Below the pieces are notes generated by a model that saw only the letters and a list, made by a program, of their open reading frames with translations, was not told the DNA's origin and did no database searches. DNA of 64,000 nucleotides from Methylobacterium mesophilicum (GTDB taxonomy: Bacteria; Pseudomonadota; Alphaproteobacteria; Rhizobiales; Beijerinckiaceae). A program made the translations under genes and the position numbers. The stretch lies in the NCBI RefSeq assembly GCF_022179445.1, contig NZ_BPQU01000011.1:100972-164971 (forward strand). Direction: 5' to 3'. Positions within the stretch are counted from its first letter, which is position 1. The number at the start of each line of letters is the position of its first letter. Below are positions 27,711 to 35,972 of this stretch, in pieces.

Positions 27711-28427
27711 ATGCTGCGTGAGATCGTCCTCGACACCGAGACCACCGGCACCGAGGCGCGGAACGGCGACCGGCTGATCGAGATCGGCGCGGTCGAGCTG
27801 TTCAACCACATCCCCACGGGCCGGACCTTCCACCGCTACTGCAACCCGCAGCGGGCGGTCTCCGAGGGGGCGTTCAACGTCCACGGGCTGTCGGACGCGT
27901 TCCTGTCGGACAAGCCGGTCTTCGCCGACATCGTCGGCGAGCTGCAGGCCTTCCTGGCCGACGGGCGCCTGGTCATCCACAACGCGCCGTTCGACGTCGG
28001 CTTCCTCAACATGGAATATGCCCGGCTCGGGACGAACGCGCCGCCGCCGATCCAGCTGGACGACGTGGTCGACACCCTGCCGATGGCCCGGCGCAAGCAC
28101 CCGGGCGCGGCCAACAACCTCGACGCCCTGTGCAACCGCTACGGCATCGACACCAGCCGGCGCACCAAGCACGGGGCGCTCCTCGACGCGCAGATCCTGG
28201 CGGAGGTCTATGTCGAGTTGCTCGGCGGCAAGCAGACCAGCCTCGGGCTCCTGGATGCCCAGACCGGCCCGGCGGTCCGGACCGTCGTCCAGGCGGCTCC
28301 GGCGGCCCCGAGGCCGTACCGGAGCCGCCTTACGGATGAGGAGCGGGCGAGGCACGACAGCTTCCGCGCGAGCCTCGGTGCGGCGCCGATCTGGGCCGAG
28401 TATATCGGCGCCGACGACCCGGCCTGA
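27711..28427 (+). CDS. dnaQ: DNA polymerase III epsilon subunit (proofreading exonuclease)
   Basis: The 3'-5' proofreading exonuclease of the replicative polymerase. The 238-aa protein starts MLREIVLDTETTG, with the Exo I acidic pair at D8 and E10. Exo II is in VIHNAPFDVGFLNMEY (about 84-99) and Exo III in TKHGALLDAQILAEVY (about 148-163). The C-terminal tail contains a segment for binding the alpha subunit. The first in-frame ATG 84 bases upstream is rejected because its extension has no family match. dnaQ lies near the origin in many relatives, usually beside coaE or aroE, which are not seen here. Confidence 0.94.
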   Translation: MLREIVLDTETTGTEARNGDRLIEIGAVELFNHIPTGRTFHRYCNPQRAVSEGAFNVHGLSDAFLSDKPVFADIVGELQAFLADGRLVIHNAPFDVGFLNMEYARLGTNAPPPIQLDDVVDTLPMARRKHPGAANNLDALCNRYGIDTSRRTKHGALLDAQILAEVYVELLGGKQTSLGLLDAQTGPAVRTVVQAAPAAPRPYRSRLTDEERARHDSFRASLGAAPIWAEYIGADDPA

Positions 28428-28536
28428 CCGGCCTTGCCGCATCGCACATCGGCCTCTATTGCATCGCACCATAGGCCGACCCGCGGGCCATCCCGGCCGC
28501 GACACGGACGCTGATGTGACCAAGCGCGCACCCATC

Positions 28537-29832
28537 ATGGATCCCTTCGGCAAGCTGAAGGCTATGCAGGACGGCGCCCGCGATCGGGCCACGCATTCGC
28601 CCTTCGCCGACATGATCGAGGCCACCCGCCTGACCAGCCTCGGCCGCCTGGACGAGGCAACCGCCCTGATCCAGCGCAGCTTTGGCGGCTACGCGGCCCC
28701 GCCGCCGCCGGAGGAGCCCCCGCAGCAGCCCCCGGATGCATCGAGCGCGCCCCCCGGGCATGCCGGGACGGAGGCTTCGGCCCCGGCGCGGCGCGCGGCC
28801 GGCACCGAGCTCGCCCGCAACTCCATCTCCGATCCCGCGCTGCGGGTCCGCAACGCGGTCAGCAAGGTCGTGCGCGGGCTCGCGCCGGTGCTGAAGGGGT
28901 TCGGGCAGCCGCGTCGCGGACCCGCGCGGCCGCCGGCGCCCCGAAAGCCGGCACCCCGCAAGCCGCCGGCCGAGAGCCGGTTCGTCGGCCTCAGCCATGC
29001 CGAGCCGGCCGGCAGCCGCGACTACAAGCTGTTCATCCCGGGCAATCCGGCCGAGCCGGCGCCGCTGATCGTGATGCTGCACGGCTGCATGCAGAACCCG
29101 GACGATTTCGCCGCCGGCACCGGCATGAACGTGCTGGCCGAGCGCGCCGGCATCTTCGTCGCCTATCCGGGCCAGAGCCGGCAGGCCCATGTCCAGCGCT
29201 GCTGGAACTGGTACGAGCCGCGCGACCAGCGCCGGGAATCCGGCGAGGCCGCGATCATCGCGGGGCTCACCCGGGCCGTGATGGCGGACCACGCGATCGA
29301 CCCGGCCCGCGTCTACATCGCCGGCATGTCCGCGGGCGGCGCGGCCGCCCTGAACATCGCCCGGGCTTATCCGGACCTCTACGCCGCCGTGGGGGTGCAT
29401 TCGGGCCTGGCCGCGGGCTGTGCCCGGGATCTCGGCTCGGCGCTGATGGCCATGCAGGTCGGCGCGCCCGGCCTCGGCACCGCGGCGTCCTTCGGCGCCG
29501 CGCCCGTCGGGCAGCGCATCCCCACCATCGTGTTCCACGGCGAGGACGACGGCACCGTCAGCGTGCGCAACGCCGACCAGGTTCTGGCCCAGGCCAACGT
29601 CGCCGGCCTGACCGCCCGCTCCGAGACCTTCGAGGATCGCGGCCATCCCTTCACCCGCACGCGCTTCCGGGACGAGGCCGGCCGGGTCGTGGTCGAGGAT
29701 TGGCGGGTCCGCGGCGCCGGCCATGCGTGGTCGGGCGGCCGCCCCGAGGGCAGCTACACCGATGCCGACGGGCCCGACGCGTCGCGGGCGATGCTCGACT
29801 TCTTCGCCGAGCACCGGCTCGGGCCGCGGTAA
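28537..29832 (+). CDS. PHB depolymerase family esterase
   Basis: A 431-aa protein with an alpha/beta-hydrolase domain of the LpqC/PHB depolymerase family at about 155-425. LIVMLHGCMQNPDDFAAGTGMN is the oxyanion loop. The lipase box GMSAGGAAALN carries the nucleophile Ser. IVFHGEDDGTV supplies the Asp, and GHAWSGG contains the catalytic His. The N-terminal 150 residues hold a helical segment (DMIEATRLTSLGRLDEATALIQ), like the intracellular PhaZ-like proteins, then a Pro/Ala/Arg-rich linker. No signal peptide is visible, so action on intracellular polyhydroxybutyrate granules or a small ester is plausible. Confidence 0.85.
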   Translation: MDPFGKLKAMQDGARDRATHSPFADMIEATRLTSLGRLDEATALIQRSFGGYAAPPPPEEPPQQPPDASSAPPGHAGTEASAPARRAAGTELARNSISDPALRVRNAVSKVVRGLAPVLKGFGQPRRGPARPPAPRKPAPRKPPAESRFVGLSHAEPAGSRDYKLFIPGNPAEPAPLIVMLHGCMQNPDDFAAGTGMNVLAERAGIFVAYPGQSRQAHVQRCWNWYEPRDQRRESGEAAIIAGLTRAVMADHAIDPARVYIAGMSAGGAAALNIARAYPDLYAAVGVHSGLAAGCARDLGSALMAMQVGAPGLGTAASFGAAPVGQRIPTIVFHGEDDGTVSVRNADQVLAQANVAGLTARSETFEDRGHPFTRTRFRDEAGRVVVEDWRVRGAGHAWSGGRPEGSYTDADGPDASRAMLDFFAEHRLGPR

Positions 29833-29852
29833 CTCTCGCTCGCCCGGAGGCT

Positions 29853-29903
29853 TGCAGGGCGCGGCCCTGGACCCGCAAAAGGTCCCGGACCTTTCGAAAC
29901 CGT
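29853..29903. repeat. Dispersed palindromic intergenic repeat, copy 6
   Basis: Contains GCAGGGCGCGGCCCTG and AAAAGGTCCCGGACCTTTCG just before the HAD hydrolase gene. These are the last two blocks of the family, in the same orientation as the copies upstream of tilS and dnaQ. Confidence 0.65.
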
Positions 29904-29917
29904 GACCGGACCCCTCC

Positions 29918-30799
29918 ATGACCGCACCGATCCCGACCCTCGACGGCCTCGCGCAGGTGGCGGAGCGCTACGATCTGCTCCTCTGCGACGTCTGGGGCGT
30001 GCTGCATGACGGCCAGAAGGCCCATGTCCCGGCCGGCGAGGCGCTGATCCGGTACCGCGGCCTGCCGGGGGCGCGGCCGCGCCGGGTGATCCTGGTCTCG
30101 AACGCGCCGCGGCCCGGGGACGGCGTCGGCCGGATCCTCGACCGGTTCGGCGTGCCGCGCGAAGCCTACGACGCGATCCTGACCTCGGGGGACCTCACCC
30201 GCGGGCTGATCGCCGAGCGCCCGGGCGCTCGGATCCGGCATCTCGGGCCCGAGCGCGACCTCGGCATCTTCCAGGGCCTCGACCTCAGCCTCGTCCCGGA
30301 GGTGGAGGCCGACCTCGTGGTCTGCACCGGCCTGTTCGACGACCGCAGCGAGACCGCGGACGATTACCGCGACGAACTCATGCGCCTGGCGGCCCGGGGG
30401 CTGACCCTGATCTGCGCCAATCCCGACCTCGTGGTCGAGAGCGGCAACCGGCTGATCCCCTGCGCGGGCCTGCTCGCGGCGGCCTATGCCGAACTCGGCG
30501 GCGCCGTCATCTACGCCGGCAAGCCCCACCGCCCGGTCTACGAGGCGGCGCTCGCCAAGGCCGCCGACCTCGCGGGCGCGCCGGTGGACCCGGGCCGCGT
30601 GATGGCGATCGGCGACGCGATCCGCACCGACATCGCCGGCGCCCGGGGCTTCGGCATCGCCAGCCTGCTGGTGGCCCGCGGCATCCACGCGGAGGAACTC
30701 GGCGTCTCGGCCGAACACCACCGCCTCGGCGACGTCGCCGAATGGCTCGGGCGCCAGGCCGTGCATCCGGACGCGGTGATCGAGCGGCTGGTCTGGTAG
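29918..30799 (+). CDS. HAD-superfamily class IIA hydrolase, TIGR01459 type
   Basis: A 293-aa phosphatase-like protein. Motif I is DVWGVLHDG (about 19-27), in which the usual first Asp-x-Asp of HAD phosphatases reads D-V-W-G as in the NagD-like class IIA group. Motif II is in VILVSNAPRPG, and motif III with the acidic loop is in VMAIGDAIRTDIAGARGFG. GKPHRPVYEAAL fits the NagD cap and Lys region. The family is widespread in alphaproteobacteria and its substrate is not established. It is followed 36 bp later by the hydratase gene. Confidence 0.87.
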   Translation: MTAPIPTLDGLAQVAERYDLLLCDVWGVLHDGQKAHVPAGEALIRYRGLPGARPRRVILVSNAPRPGDGVGRILDRFGVPREAYDAILTSGDLTRGLIAERPGARIRHLGPERDLGIFQGLDLSLVPEVEADLVVCTGLFDDRSETADDYRDELMRLAARGLTLICANPDLVVESGNRLIPCAGLLAAAYAELGGAVIYAGKPHRPVYEAALAKAADLAGAPVDPGRVMAIGDAIRTDIAGARGFGIASLLVARGIHAEELGVSAEHHRLGDVAEWLGRQAVHPDAVIERLVW

Positions 30800-30835
30800 C
30801 GCCTCGCCGCCGGCCGCCATGCTACAGCTCCGGGG

Positions 30836-31660
30836 ATGAGCGATCCCGTCCCCGCCGCCACCCATGCCCGCACCATCCTGGCGGCCCACGAGCATCGCCG
30901 CCAGATCGCGCCCCTGACCGGCTGGGATGCCGGCCTGGACCTGCCCGCCGCCTACCGGGTCGCCGGGGAGGTGCGGCGCCTGCGCGCGGCGCGGGGCGAG
31001 CGGCCGGTGGGCCGCAAGATCGGCTTCACCAACACGACGCTCTGGGAGACCTACGGGGTCCGCGCGCCGATCTGGGGGCACGTCTACGACACGACGCTCC
31101 GGGCACGCGCCGACCTGACCGGCCCGGTGCCGCTCGCCGCCCTGGTCGAGCCGCGGATCGAGCCGGAGATCGTGTTCGGGCTGGCCCGGGCGCCCGAGCC
31201 CGGCATGGACCCGGCCGCCCTGATCGGCTGCCTCGACTGGATGGCGCCCGGGTTCGAGCTCGTGCAGTCGCTGTTTCCCGGCTGGCGCTTCGCCGCCCCC
31301 GACACCGTGGCGGCGTTCGGGCTGCACGGCCTGCTGGTGCTGGGCGAGCGGGTGCCGCTCACCCCGGATTCGGCGCCCGCCTGGGTCGATGCGCTGGCGA
31401 ATTTCTCGGTCGATCTGCTACGCGACGGCGCGATCGCCGACCGGGGCAGTGCCCGCAACGTGCTCGGCGGCGGCCCCCTGGCGGCGCTGGGCCATCTCGT
31501 TGATGTTCTGGCTAACGATCCTGCGAGCCCGCCGCTCGCGCCCGGCGAGATCGTTACGACCGGGACGCTCACCGACGCCCTGCCGGTGGCGCCCGGGCAG
31601 GTCTGGAGCACCCGGCTCGCGGGGCTGTCGCTGCCGGGTCTCGACCTCGCCCTGGCCTGA
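30836..31660 (+). CDS. 2-keto-4-pentenoate hydratase / fumarylacetoacetate hydrolase family protein
   Basis: A 274-aa enzyme of the MhpD/XylJ branch, which hydrates 2-hydroxypenta-2,4-dienoates or decarboxylates oxalocrotonate in aromatic meta-cleavage pathways. Diagnostic segments are GRKIGFTNTTLW (about 59-70), EPRIEPEIVFGL with metal-binding glutamates (about 104-115), CLDWMAPGFELVQS and GGGPLAALGHLVD. The length fits the family. No other meta-cleavage gene is nearby, so the true substrate is open. Confidence 0.83.
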   Translation: MSDPVPAATHARTILAAHEHRRQIAPLTGWDAGLDLPAAYRVAGEVRRLRAARGERPVGRKIGFTNTTLWETYGVRAPIWGHVYDTTLRARADLTGPVPLAALVEPRIEPEIVFGLARAPEPGMDPAALIGCLDWMAPGFELVQSLFPGWRFAAPDTVAAFGLHGLLVLGERVPLTPDSAPAWVDALANFSVDLLRDGAIADRGSARNVLGGGPLAALGHLVDVLANDPASPPLAPGEIVTTGTLTDALPVAPGQVWSTRLAGLSLPGLDLALA

Positions 31661-31887
31661 CGCGCCGACGGGCCCCCCGGAACGCCCTTGATCGCGCGTC
31701 CTCGACACAAAGCCGCAGGGTTCGCGCGCGAAATCCGTCGCGGGTGCCGCCGGATGGGGTAAGGCGAGGCGGGGCGGCCGCTCGCGGCACGCGATTCGCC
31801 CTGTGCCGCGCATCCGCGTTCTCCGTTCCGGCCCGTCCGGGAGGTGGGACGTTGGTGATGATTAGCCGACATGCCACATGCTGAGAC

Positions 31888-32142
31888 ATGCCTGGACGCG
31901 CCCGGAGCCGCTACACGACCTTCCTAGTGTCCGTGACCGCGGAGCGATCCGGCGGCCGCGGCCGGTCGAGTCCCAAACCCGCTCCCCTGGTCTACGCGGT
32001 GATGAAGCCCAACGCCGAGGCCGCCCTGGCGGCGGTCCGTGCGCTGGCCGAGGGGCCGGTCGCGGTCGCCGTCGTGGGCAGCCTCTCCACCCGGGTGTCC
32101 AAGGGGCTGAAACTGAAGCCGGGCGAGCCGCGGGTGGTGTGA
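31888..32142 (+). CDS. Hypothetical 84-aa protein
   Basis: A small protein whose C-terminal half is a plausible folded unit: VYAVMKPNAEAALAAVRALAEG, then VAVAVVGSLSTRVSKGLKLKPGEP. The N-terminal 30 residues are basic and may be untranslated, since an internal start at the Met in VMKPN would give a shorter protein. I do not recognise a family. It is convergent with petR, stops 11 bp apart. Coding is supported mainly by the ordered alternating pattern of the second half. Confidence 0.45.
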   Translation: MPGRARSRYTTFLVSVTAERSGGRGRSSPKPAPLVYAVMKPNAEAALAAVRALAEGPVAVAVVGSLSTRVSKGLKLKPGEPRVV

Positions 32143-32152
32143 CGGACCCGGA

Positions 32153-32860
32153 TCAATCCACCGCGAGTCGGTAGCCGACGCCCCGCACCGTCTGCAGGAA
32201 GACCGGGTTGGCGGGGTCGACCTCGGTCTTGCGGCGCAGGCGGTTGATCTGCACGTCGACCGTGCGCTCGGCGGCGGCGCCTCCGGAGCCGGCGAGTTGC
32301 TCGCGCTCGACGTTGGCGCCCCCGGCCGCGGCCAGGATCGTCAGGATCTCGCGCTCCCGGTCCGTGATCCGGATCAGCGCGTCGTCCCGGCGCAATTCGC
32401 CCCGGTCGATGCGGAACGCGAACGGCCCGAAGGTCACCGACTCGGCCGCCGCCTCGCGCGGGTGGTCGCTGCGCTTGATGATGTTGCTGAGCCGGAGCGT
32501 CAGCTCCCGGGGCTCGAACGGCTTGGGTAGGTAGTCGTCGGCGCCGATCTCGAGGCCCATCACCCGGTCGTTCGGGTTGGAGCGGGCAGTGAGCATCAGG
32601 ATCGGCACCCGGGAGGTCTCGCGGACGCTGCGGGCGTAGTCGAAGCCGTTCTCGCCGGGCATCATCACGTCGAGCACCATCGCGTCGAACACGACGCTCT
32701 GGGCCCGGGCCCGGGCCTCGGCGGCGCTGGCCGCCACGGTGACGCGAAACCCTTGATCGGTCAGGTAGCGGGCGAGCAGTTCGCGCAGACGGCGGTCGTC
32801 GTCGACCACGAGGACGTGCGGCGCCGCGTCGGGCAAGTCGGCCCGGGGGGCGGCCGTCAC
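32153..32860 (-). CDS. petR: OmpR-family response regulator PetR
   Basis: A 235-aa two-domain regulator. The receiver domain (about 15-130) shows DDD at 20-22, the phosphorylation site in MVLDVMMPGENGFD, the Thr switch in ILMLTARSN and the Lys in YLPKPFEP. The winged-helix DNA-binding domain (about 145-235) ends in FLQTVRGVGYRL, the OmpR-family hallmark. The overlapping MarR partner identifies it as PetR of the PetP-PetR pair described in Rhodobacter capsulatus, which affects cytochrome bc1 and c expression there. No cognate sensor kinase gene adjoins it. The ATGA overlap with petP indicates coupling. Confidence 0.87.
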   Translation of the reverse strand: MTAAPRADLPDAAPHVLVVDDDRRLRELLARYLTDQGFRVTVAASAAEARARAQSVVFDAMVLDVMMPGENGFDYARSVRETSRVPILMLTARSNPNDRVMGLEIGADDYLPKPFEPRELTLRLSNIIKRSDHPREAAAESVTFGPFAFRIDRGELRRDDALIRITDREREILTILAAAGGANVEREQLAGSGGAAAERTVDVQINRLRRKTEVDPANPVFLQTVRGVGYRLAVD

Positions 32861-33423
32861 GCGCCGCCACCGCCGGTCGGCCCGCGCCGGGCCATCAGGC
32901 GCCGGACCGCGGGCCGATCCTCGGGCTCGATCATCGCCATCAAAAAATCCTCCGGGGAGCCCAGCGCGTCCGGCGCGGCGAGCGCCCGGGCCAGGCGCCG
33001 GGCCTGGACGCGGGTGAGGTCGGCGGCCAGCTCGGCCCCGGATTGGGTGCAGTACAGCAGGCGCTGGCGGCGGTCGCTCGGTCCGGTCTTCTGGGTGACG
33101 TAGCCCTGCCCGATCAGGTCCTTCAGCACCCGGTTGAGGCTCTGCTTGGTGATCCGCAGGATGTCGAGCAGCTCCGCGATGGTCAGCCCCGGATAGCGGT
33201 CGACGAAGTGCAGCACCCGGTGATGCGCCCGGCCGAAGCCGTAGGCGGCGAGGATCCGGTCGGGGTCGCCGACGAAGTCCCGGTAGGCGAAGAACAGCAG
33301 CTCGATCAGGTCGTCGCTGCCGAGGGCGTGCGCGGGGGCCGCGGCCGCGCCGTCCGGCCGACGGGGCGCCGCGGCGGGGAGCCCGGAGACGTGCATTCCG
33401 TCGCGCTGAACCGATGACGTCAC
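32857..33423 (-). CDS. petP: MarR-family transcriptional regulator PetP
   Basis: A 188-aa winged-helix regulator with the MarR core at about 45-150. HRVLHFVDRYPGLTIAELLDILRITKQSLNRVLKDLIGQGYV is the recognition helix-turn-helix region, followed by the wing in QKTGPSDRRQRLLYCT. The start at 33423 leaves a 35-residue Ala/Pro-rich tail. An internal Met ten codons in is an alternative. Directly upstream, beginning 8 bp before this ATG, lie eight tandem 17-bp repeats, so the promoter or leader of the petP-petR operon is repeat-built. It overlaps petR by 4 bp. Confidence 0.87.
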   Translation of the reverse strand: MTSSVQRDGMHVSGLPAAAPRRPDGAAAAPAHALGSDDLIELLFFAYRDFVGDPDRILAAYGFGRAHHRVLHFVDRYPGLTIAELLDILRITKQSLNRVLKDLIGQGYVTQKTGPSDRRQRLLYCTQSGAELAADLTRVQARRLARALAAPDALGSPEDFLMAMIEPEDRPAVRRLMARRGPTGGGGA

Positions 33424-33430
33424 GGGGGGC

Positions 33431-33566
33431 AGACCGTCACTTGGAGCAGACCGTCACTTGGAGCAGACCATCACTTGGGGCAGGCCATCACTTGGGGCAG
33501 GCCATCACTTGGGGCAGGCCATCTCTTGGGGCAGGCCATCTCTTGGAGCAGGCCATCTCTTGGGGC
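33431..33566. repeat. 17-bp tandem repeat array, 8 copies, in the petP upstream region
   Basis: Eight head-to-tail copies of a 17-bp unit, consensus AGGCCATCACTTGGGGC, without spacers. Copies 1-2 read AGACCGTCACTTGGAGC, copy 3 is transitional, copies 4-5 are identical, and copies 6-8 have CATCTCTTGG. The gradient of variants suggests stepwise expansion. The unit length is not a multiple of three, so the array is non-coding. It occupies about -8 to -143 relative to the petP start. The rest of the 317-bp gap, up to the amidohydrolase start at 33741, shows no gene. Confidence 0.93.
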
Positions 33567-33740
33567 GGACCGGACGATAAGAAGGTCAGTCCCGCTGACA
33601 TGTCTCAGCGCCGCCCGGGAGCGTCAAGCCCGGGGGTGCCGGCCCGCGAGACAGCCGCCCCGGACCCTTCCGGGGCTTGCCGGCCGCCGCGCCGGGTCCG
33701 ATACCGGTCCGGTGCGAGGTCGGGACCCGAGGGGAACAGC

Positions 33741-35105
33741 ATGCGCGACGCCGAGGCACCGGGCCGCCGGGTCTGGATCCGCGATCCGCTGGCCATCCTG
33801 GCGCAGGGGGCCGGGGGCGGCCTCGTGGTGGAGGGCAGCCGGATCGTCGAGATCGTCGGGGCGGGCGCCCGGCCGGCCTCCCCGGTGGACGAGACCTTCG
33901 ACGCCTCGCGCCACGTGGTCGTCCCGGGGCTGATCAACACCCACCACCACGCCTTCCAGACCCTCACCCGGGCCCACCCGCTGGCGATCAACAAGCCGCT
34001 CTTCCCGTGGCTGAAGGCGCTCTACACGGTCTGGGGCCGGATCACCCCGGAGGCGTTCCGCCTCGCCACCCGGGTGGCCTATACCGAATTGCTGCTCTCG
34101 GGCTGCACCACGGCGGGCGACCACCATTACCTGTTCCCGGAGGGGCTGGAGGATTCGGTGGACGTCCAGGTCGAGGAGGCCCGGAGCCTCGGGATCCGGG
34201 CCGCCGTGACCCGGGGCTCGATGAGCCTGTCCGACCGGGAGGGCGGCCTGCCCCCCAAGACGCTGACGCAGGACGACGACACGATTCTTTCGGACTGCGA
34301 GCGGGTTCTGAACCTGTTCCACGACCCCGCCCCCGGGGCGATGGTGCAGATCGGCCTGGCGCCGTGCTCGCCCTTCGCGGTGACCGAGCGGCTGATGCGC
34401 GAGAGCGCGGAGCTGGCCGCCCGGCACGGCTGCCGCCTGCACACCCATCTCGGCGAGACGCTGGACGAGGACGGCTACTGCCTGTCGATGTTCGGCTGCC
34501 GGCCCGTGGACTACCTGGAACGGGTCGGCTGGATGACCGACCGGGTCTGGCTCGCCCACGGCATCCACTTCAATGACGCCGAGGTCGCCCGGCTCGGCAA
34601 GGCCGGGGTCGGCGTGTGCCATTGCCCGACCTCGAACATGACCCTGGCCTCGGGCCGCTGCCGCACCTGCGAGCTGGAGGCGGCGGGCTCGCCCGTGGGA
34701 CTCGGGGTCGACGGCTCGGCGTCCAACGACAGCTCCAACCTCATGGAGGGGGTGCGGCACGCGCTGATGCTGAGCCGGCTCACCTACGGGGCCGAGGCCG
34801 TGACCCATCTCGATGCCCTGCGCTGGGCCACGCAGGGTTCGGCCGCCTGCCTGGGACGCTCCGATATCGGCCGGATCGCGCCGGGCCTGGAGGCCGACCT
34901 CGCCCTGTTCACCCTGGACGAGCTGCGCTTCTCCGGCGCCCACGATCCGCTGGCCGCCCTGGTCCTGTGCGGCGCGACCCGGGCCGACCGGGTGATGGTG
35001 GCCGGCCGCTGGCGGGTGATCGACGGTGAGCCGCTGGGTGTGGATACGGGTCGCCTGCGCGAGGACCATTCGCGGCTGGCCAAGGCGCTGTTCGGGGCGG
35101 GGTGA
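33741..35105 (+). CDS. 8-oxoguanine / guanine deaminase-like amidohydrolase
   Basis: A 454-aa metal-dependent deaminase of the AtzB/TrzN-8-oxoguanine deaminase branch. The first metal motif is GLINTHHHAFQTLTR (about 64-78). A substrate-site phrase FPWLKALYTVWGRITPE follows. LHTHLGET (about 234-241) and WLAHGIHFND (about 272-281) supply further metal and catalytic His residues, and VGLGVDGSASNDSSNLM carries the catalytic Asp. Family members deaminate 8-oxoguanine, guanine or s-triazines; the order of motifs favours 8-oxoguanine deaminase. A GGGGAA Shine-Dalgarno-like sequence precedes the ATG. It diverges from petP across the 17-bp array. Confidence 0.85.
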   Translation: MRDAEAPGRRVWIRDPLAILAQGAGGGLVVEGSRIVEIVGAGARPASPVDETFDASRHVVVPGLINTHHHAFQTLTRAHPLAINKPLFPWLKALYTVWGRITPEAFRLATRVAYTELLLSGCTTAGDHHYLFPEGLEDSVDVQVEEARSLGIRAAVTRGSMSLSDREGGLPPKTLTQDDDTILSDCERVLNLFHDPAPGAMVQIGLAPCSPFAVTERLMRESAELAARHGCRLHTHLGETLDEDGYCLSMFGCRPVDYLERVGWMTDRVWLAHGIHFNDAEVARLGKAGVGVCHCPTSNMTLASGRCRTCELEAAGSPVGLGVDGSASNDSSNLMEGVRHALMLSRLTYGAEAVTHLDALRWATQGSAACLGRSDIGRIAPGLEADLALFTLDELRFSGAHDPLAALVLCGATRADRVMVAGRWRVIDGEPLGVDTGRLREDHSRLAKALFGAG

Positions 35106-35122
35106 GGCTCGAAAGTCTCGCA

Positions 35123-35169
35123 TTCAAAAGGTCCGGGACCTTTTGCGGATGCGGGGCGGAGCCTTGCGG
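35123..35169. repeat. Dispersed palindromic intergenic repeat, copy 7 (reversed)
   Basis: Contains CAAAAGGTCCGGGACCTTTTG followed by GCGGGGCGGAGCCTTGC. This is the family in the opposite orientation, after the amidohydrolase gene. Confidence 0.65.
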
Positions 35170-35247
35170 AAGGGAGCGGTGGCGCGACCAACCAGTTTGT
35201 AGTAACGTTCCTACAGAGACGGACGAGTCTGTTGAGGGGCGTCGCGC

Positions 35248-35505
35248 ATGGCCATCACCACACTCACCAGCCGGGAATTCAATCAGGATACCGGACGCGC
35301 CAAGAAGGCCGCGGCCGAGGGACCGGTGTTCATCTCGGATCGCGGCAAGCCTGCGCACGTCCTGCTCAGCATCGCCGACTACAGGCGCCTCACGGGACAG
35401 GAGCCCAGCATCGTGGAGGCTCTAGGTTGGCCGGCCGGCGTCGAGGACGTCGAGATCGAGTTCCCACGCTCCGGTGACCGGCCGAGAGCAGCCGACTTCT
35501 CCTGA
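35248..35505 (+). CDS. Phd/YefM-type antitoxin
   Basis: An 85-aa antitoxin. Its DNA-binding N-terminal part (TLTSREFNQDTGRAKKAAAEGPVFISDRGKPAHVLLSI) matches the Phd/YefM fold, in which the dimer binds its own promoter. The C-terminal part (about 50-85) is acidic and would wrap the toxin. Its stop overlaps the start of the PIN toxin by one base, so the two are translationally coupled. A short gap after a dispersed repeat holds the promoter. Confidence 0.9.
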   Translation: MAITTLTSREFNQDTGRAKKAAAEGPVFISDRGKPAHVLLSIADYRRLTGQEPSIVEALGWPAGVEDVEIEFPRSGDRPRAADFS

Positions 35506-35954
35506 TGTTCCTGCTCGACACCAACGTCGTGTCGGAGCTGCGCAAGGCGAGGACCGGGAGGGCCGATCCGCGGGTCACAGCCTGGGCAAGCGCGGTACCC
35601 GCGCGCGACCTCTTCCTCTCGGCGATCGTCGTCCAAGAATTGGAGATCGGGGTCCTGCAGCTGGAGCGAAGAGATCCGAGCCAGGGAGCACGCCTGCGGG
35701 CGTGGCTGGAGGAGAACGTCCTGCCGGCCTTCGCCGACCGCGTGCTGCCCGTCGACGGGGCCGTCGCCCGGTGCAGCGCGCGCCTGCACGTCCTGGACCC
35801 CCGCTCCTACCGTGACGGATTCATTGCCGCGACGGCGTTCGTCCACGGGATGACGGTGGTGACGCGCAACGTCGCCGACTTCTCGGCGACAGGTGTGCCC
35901 CTGCTGAATCCCTGGGAAACGGTTCCGCGCGGCCTGGCGCCGATCTCTGGTTGA
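35505..35954 (+). CDS. vapC: VapC-type PIN-domain toxin (with Phd antitoxin)
   Basis: A 149-aa ribonuclease toxin. The PIN acidic residues are visible in MFLLDTNVVSELRK (Asp5), VQELEIGVLQLE (Glu) and the DGFIAATAFVHG segment (Asp), with NVADFSATGVPLLNPW at the C-terminus typical of the FitB-like VapC group. VapC toxins cleave tRNA or rRNA and arrest growth until the antitoxin is restored. The catalytic set looks intact. It is convergent with ftfL, only 18 bp between stops, with a 16-bp palindrome in between. Confidence 0.9.
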   Translation: MFLLDTNVVSELRKARTGRADPRVTAWASAVPARDLFLSAIVVQELEIGVLQLERRDPSQGARLRAWLEENVLPAFADRVLPVDGAVARCSARLHVLDPRSYRDGFIAATAFVHGMTVVTRNVADFSATGVPLLNPWETVPRGLAPISG

Positions 35955-35955
35955 A

Positions 35956-35971
35956 GGCGGCGCGCGCCGCC
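35956..35971. other. 16-bp GC palindrome between convergent vapC and ftfL
   Basis: GGCGGCGCGCGCCGCC is a perfect palindrome filling the space between the two stops. It may terminate both transcripts through a GC hairpin, but no T tract is present on either strand. Confidence 0.45.
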
Positions 35972-35972
35972 G

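Noticed and set aside
33431..33566. Possible CRISPR array or a repeat protein across the 17-bp units
   Set aside because: Units are head-to-tail with no unique spacers and no cas genes, and 17 bp is not a multiple of three, so the apparent repeat peptide on the plus strand is an artefact.
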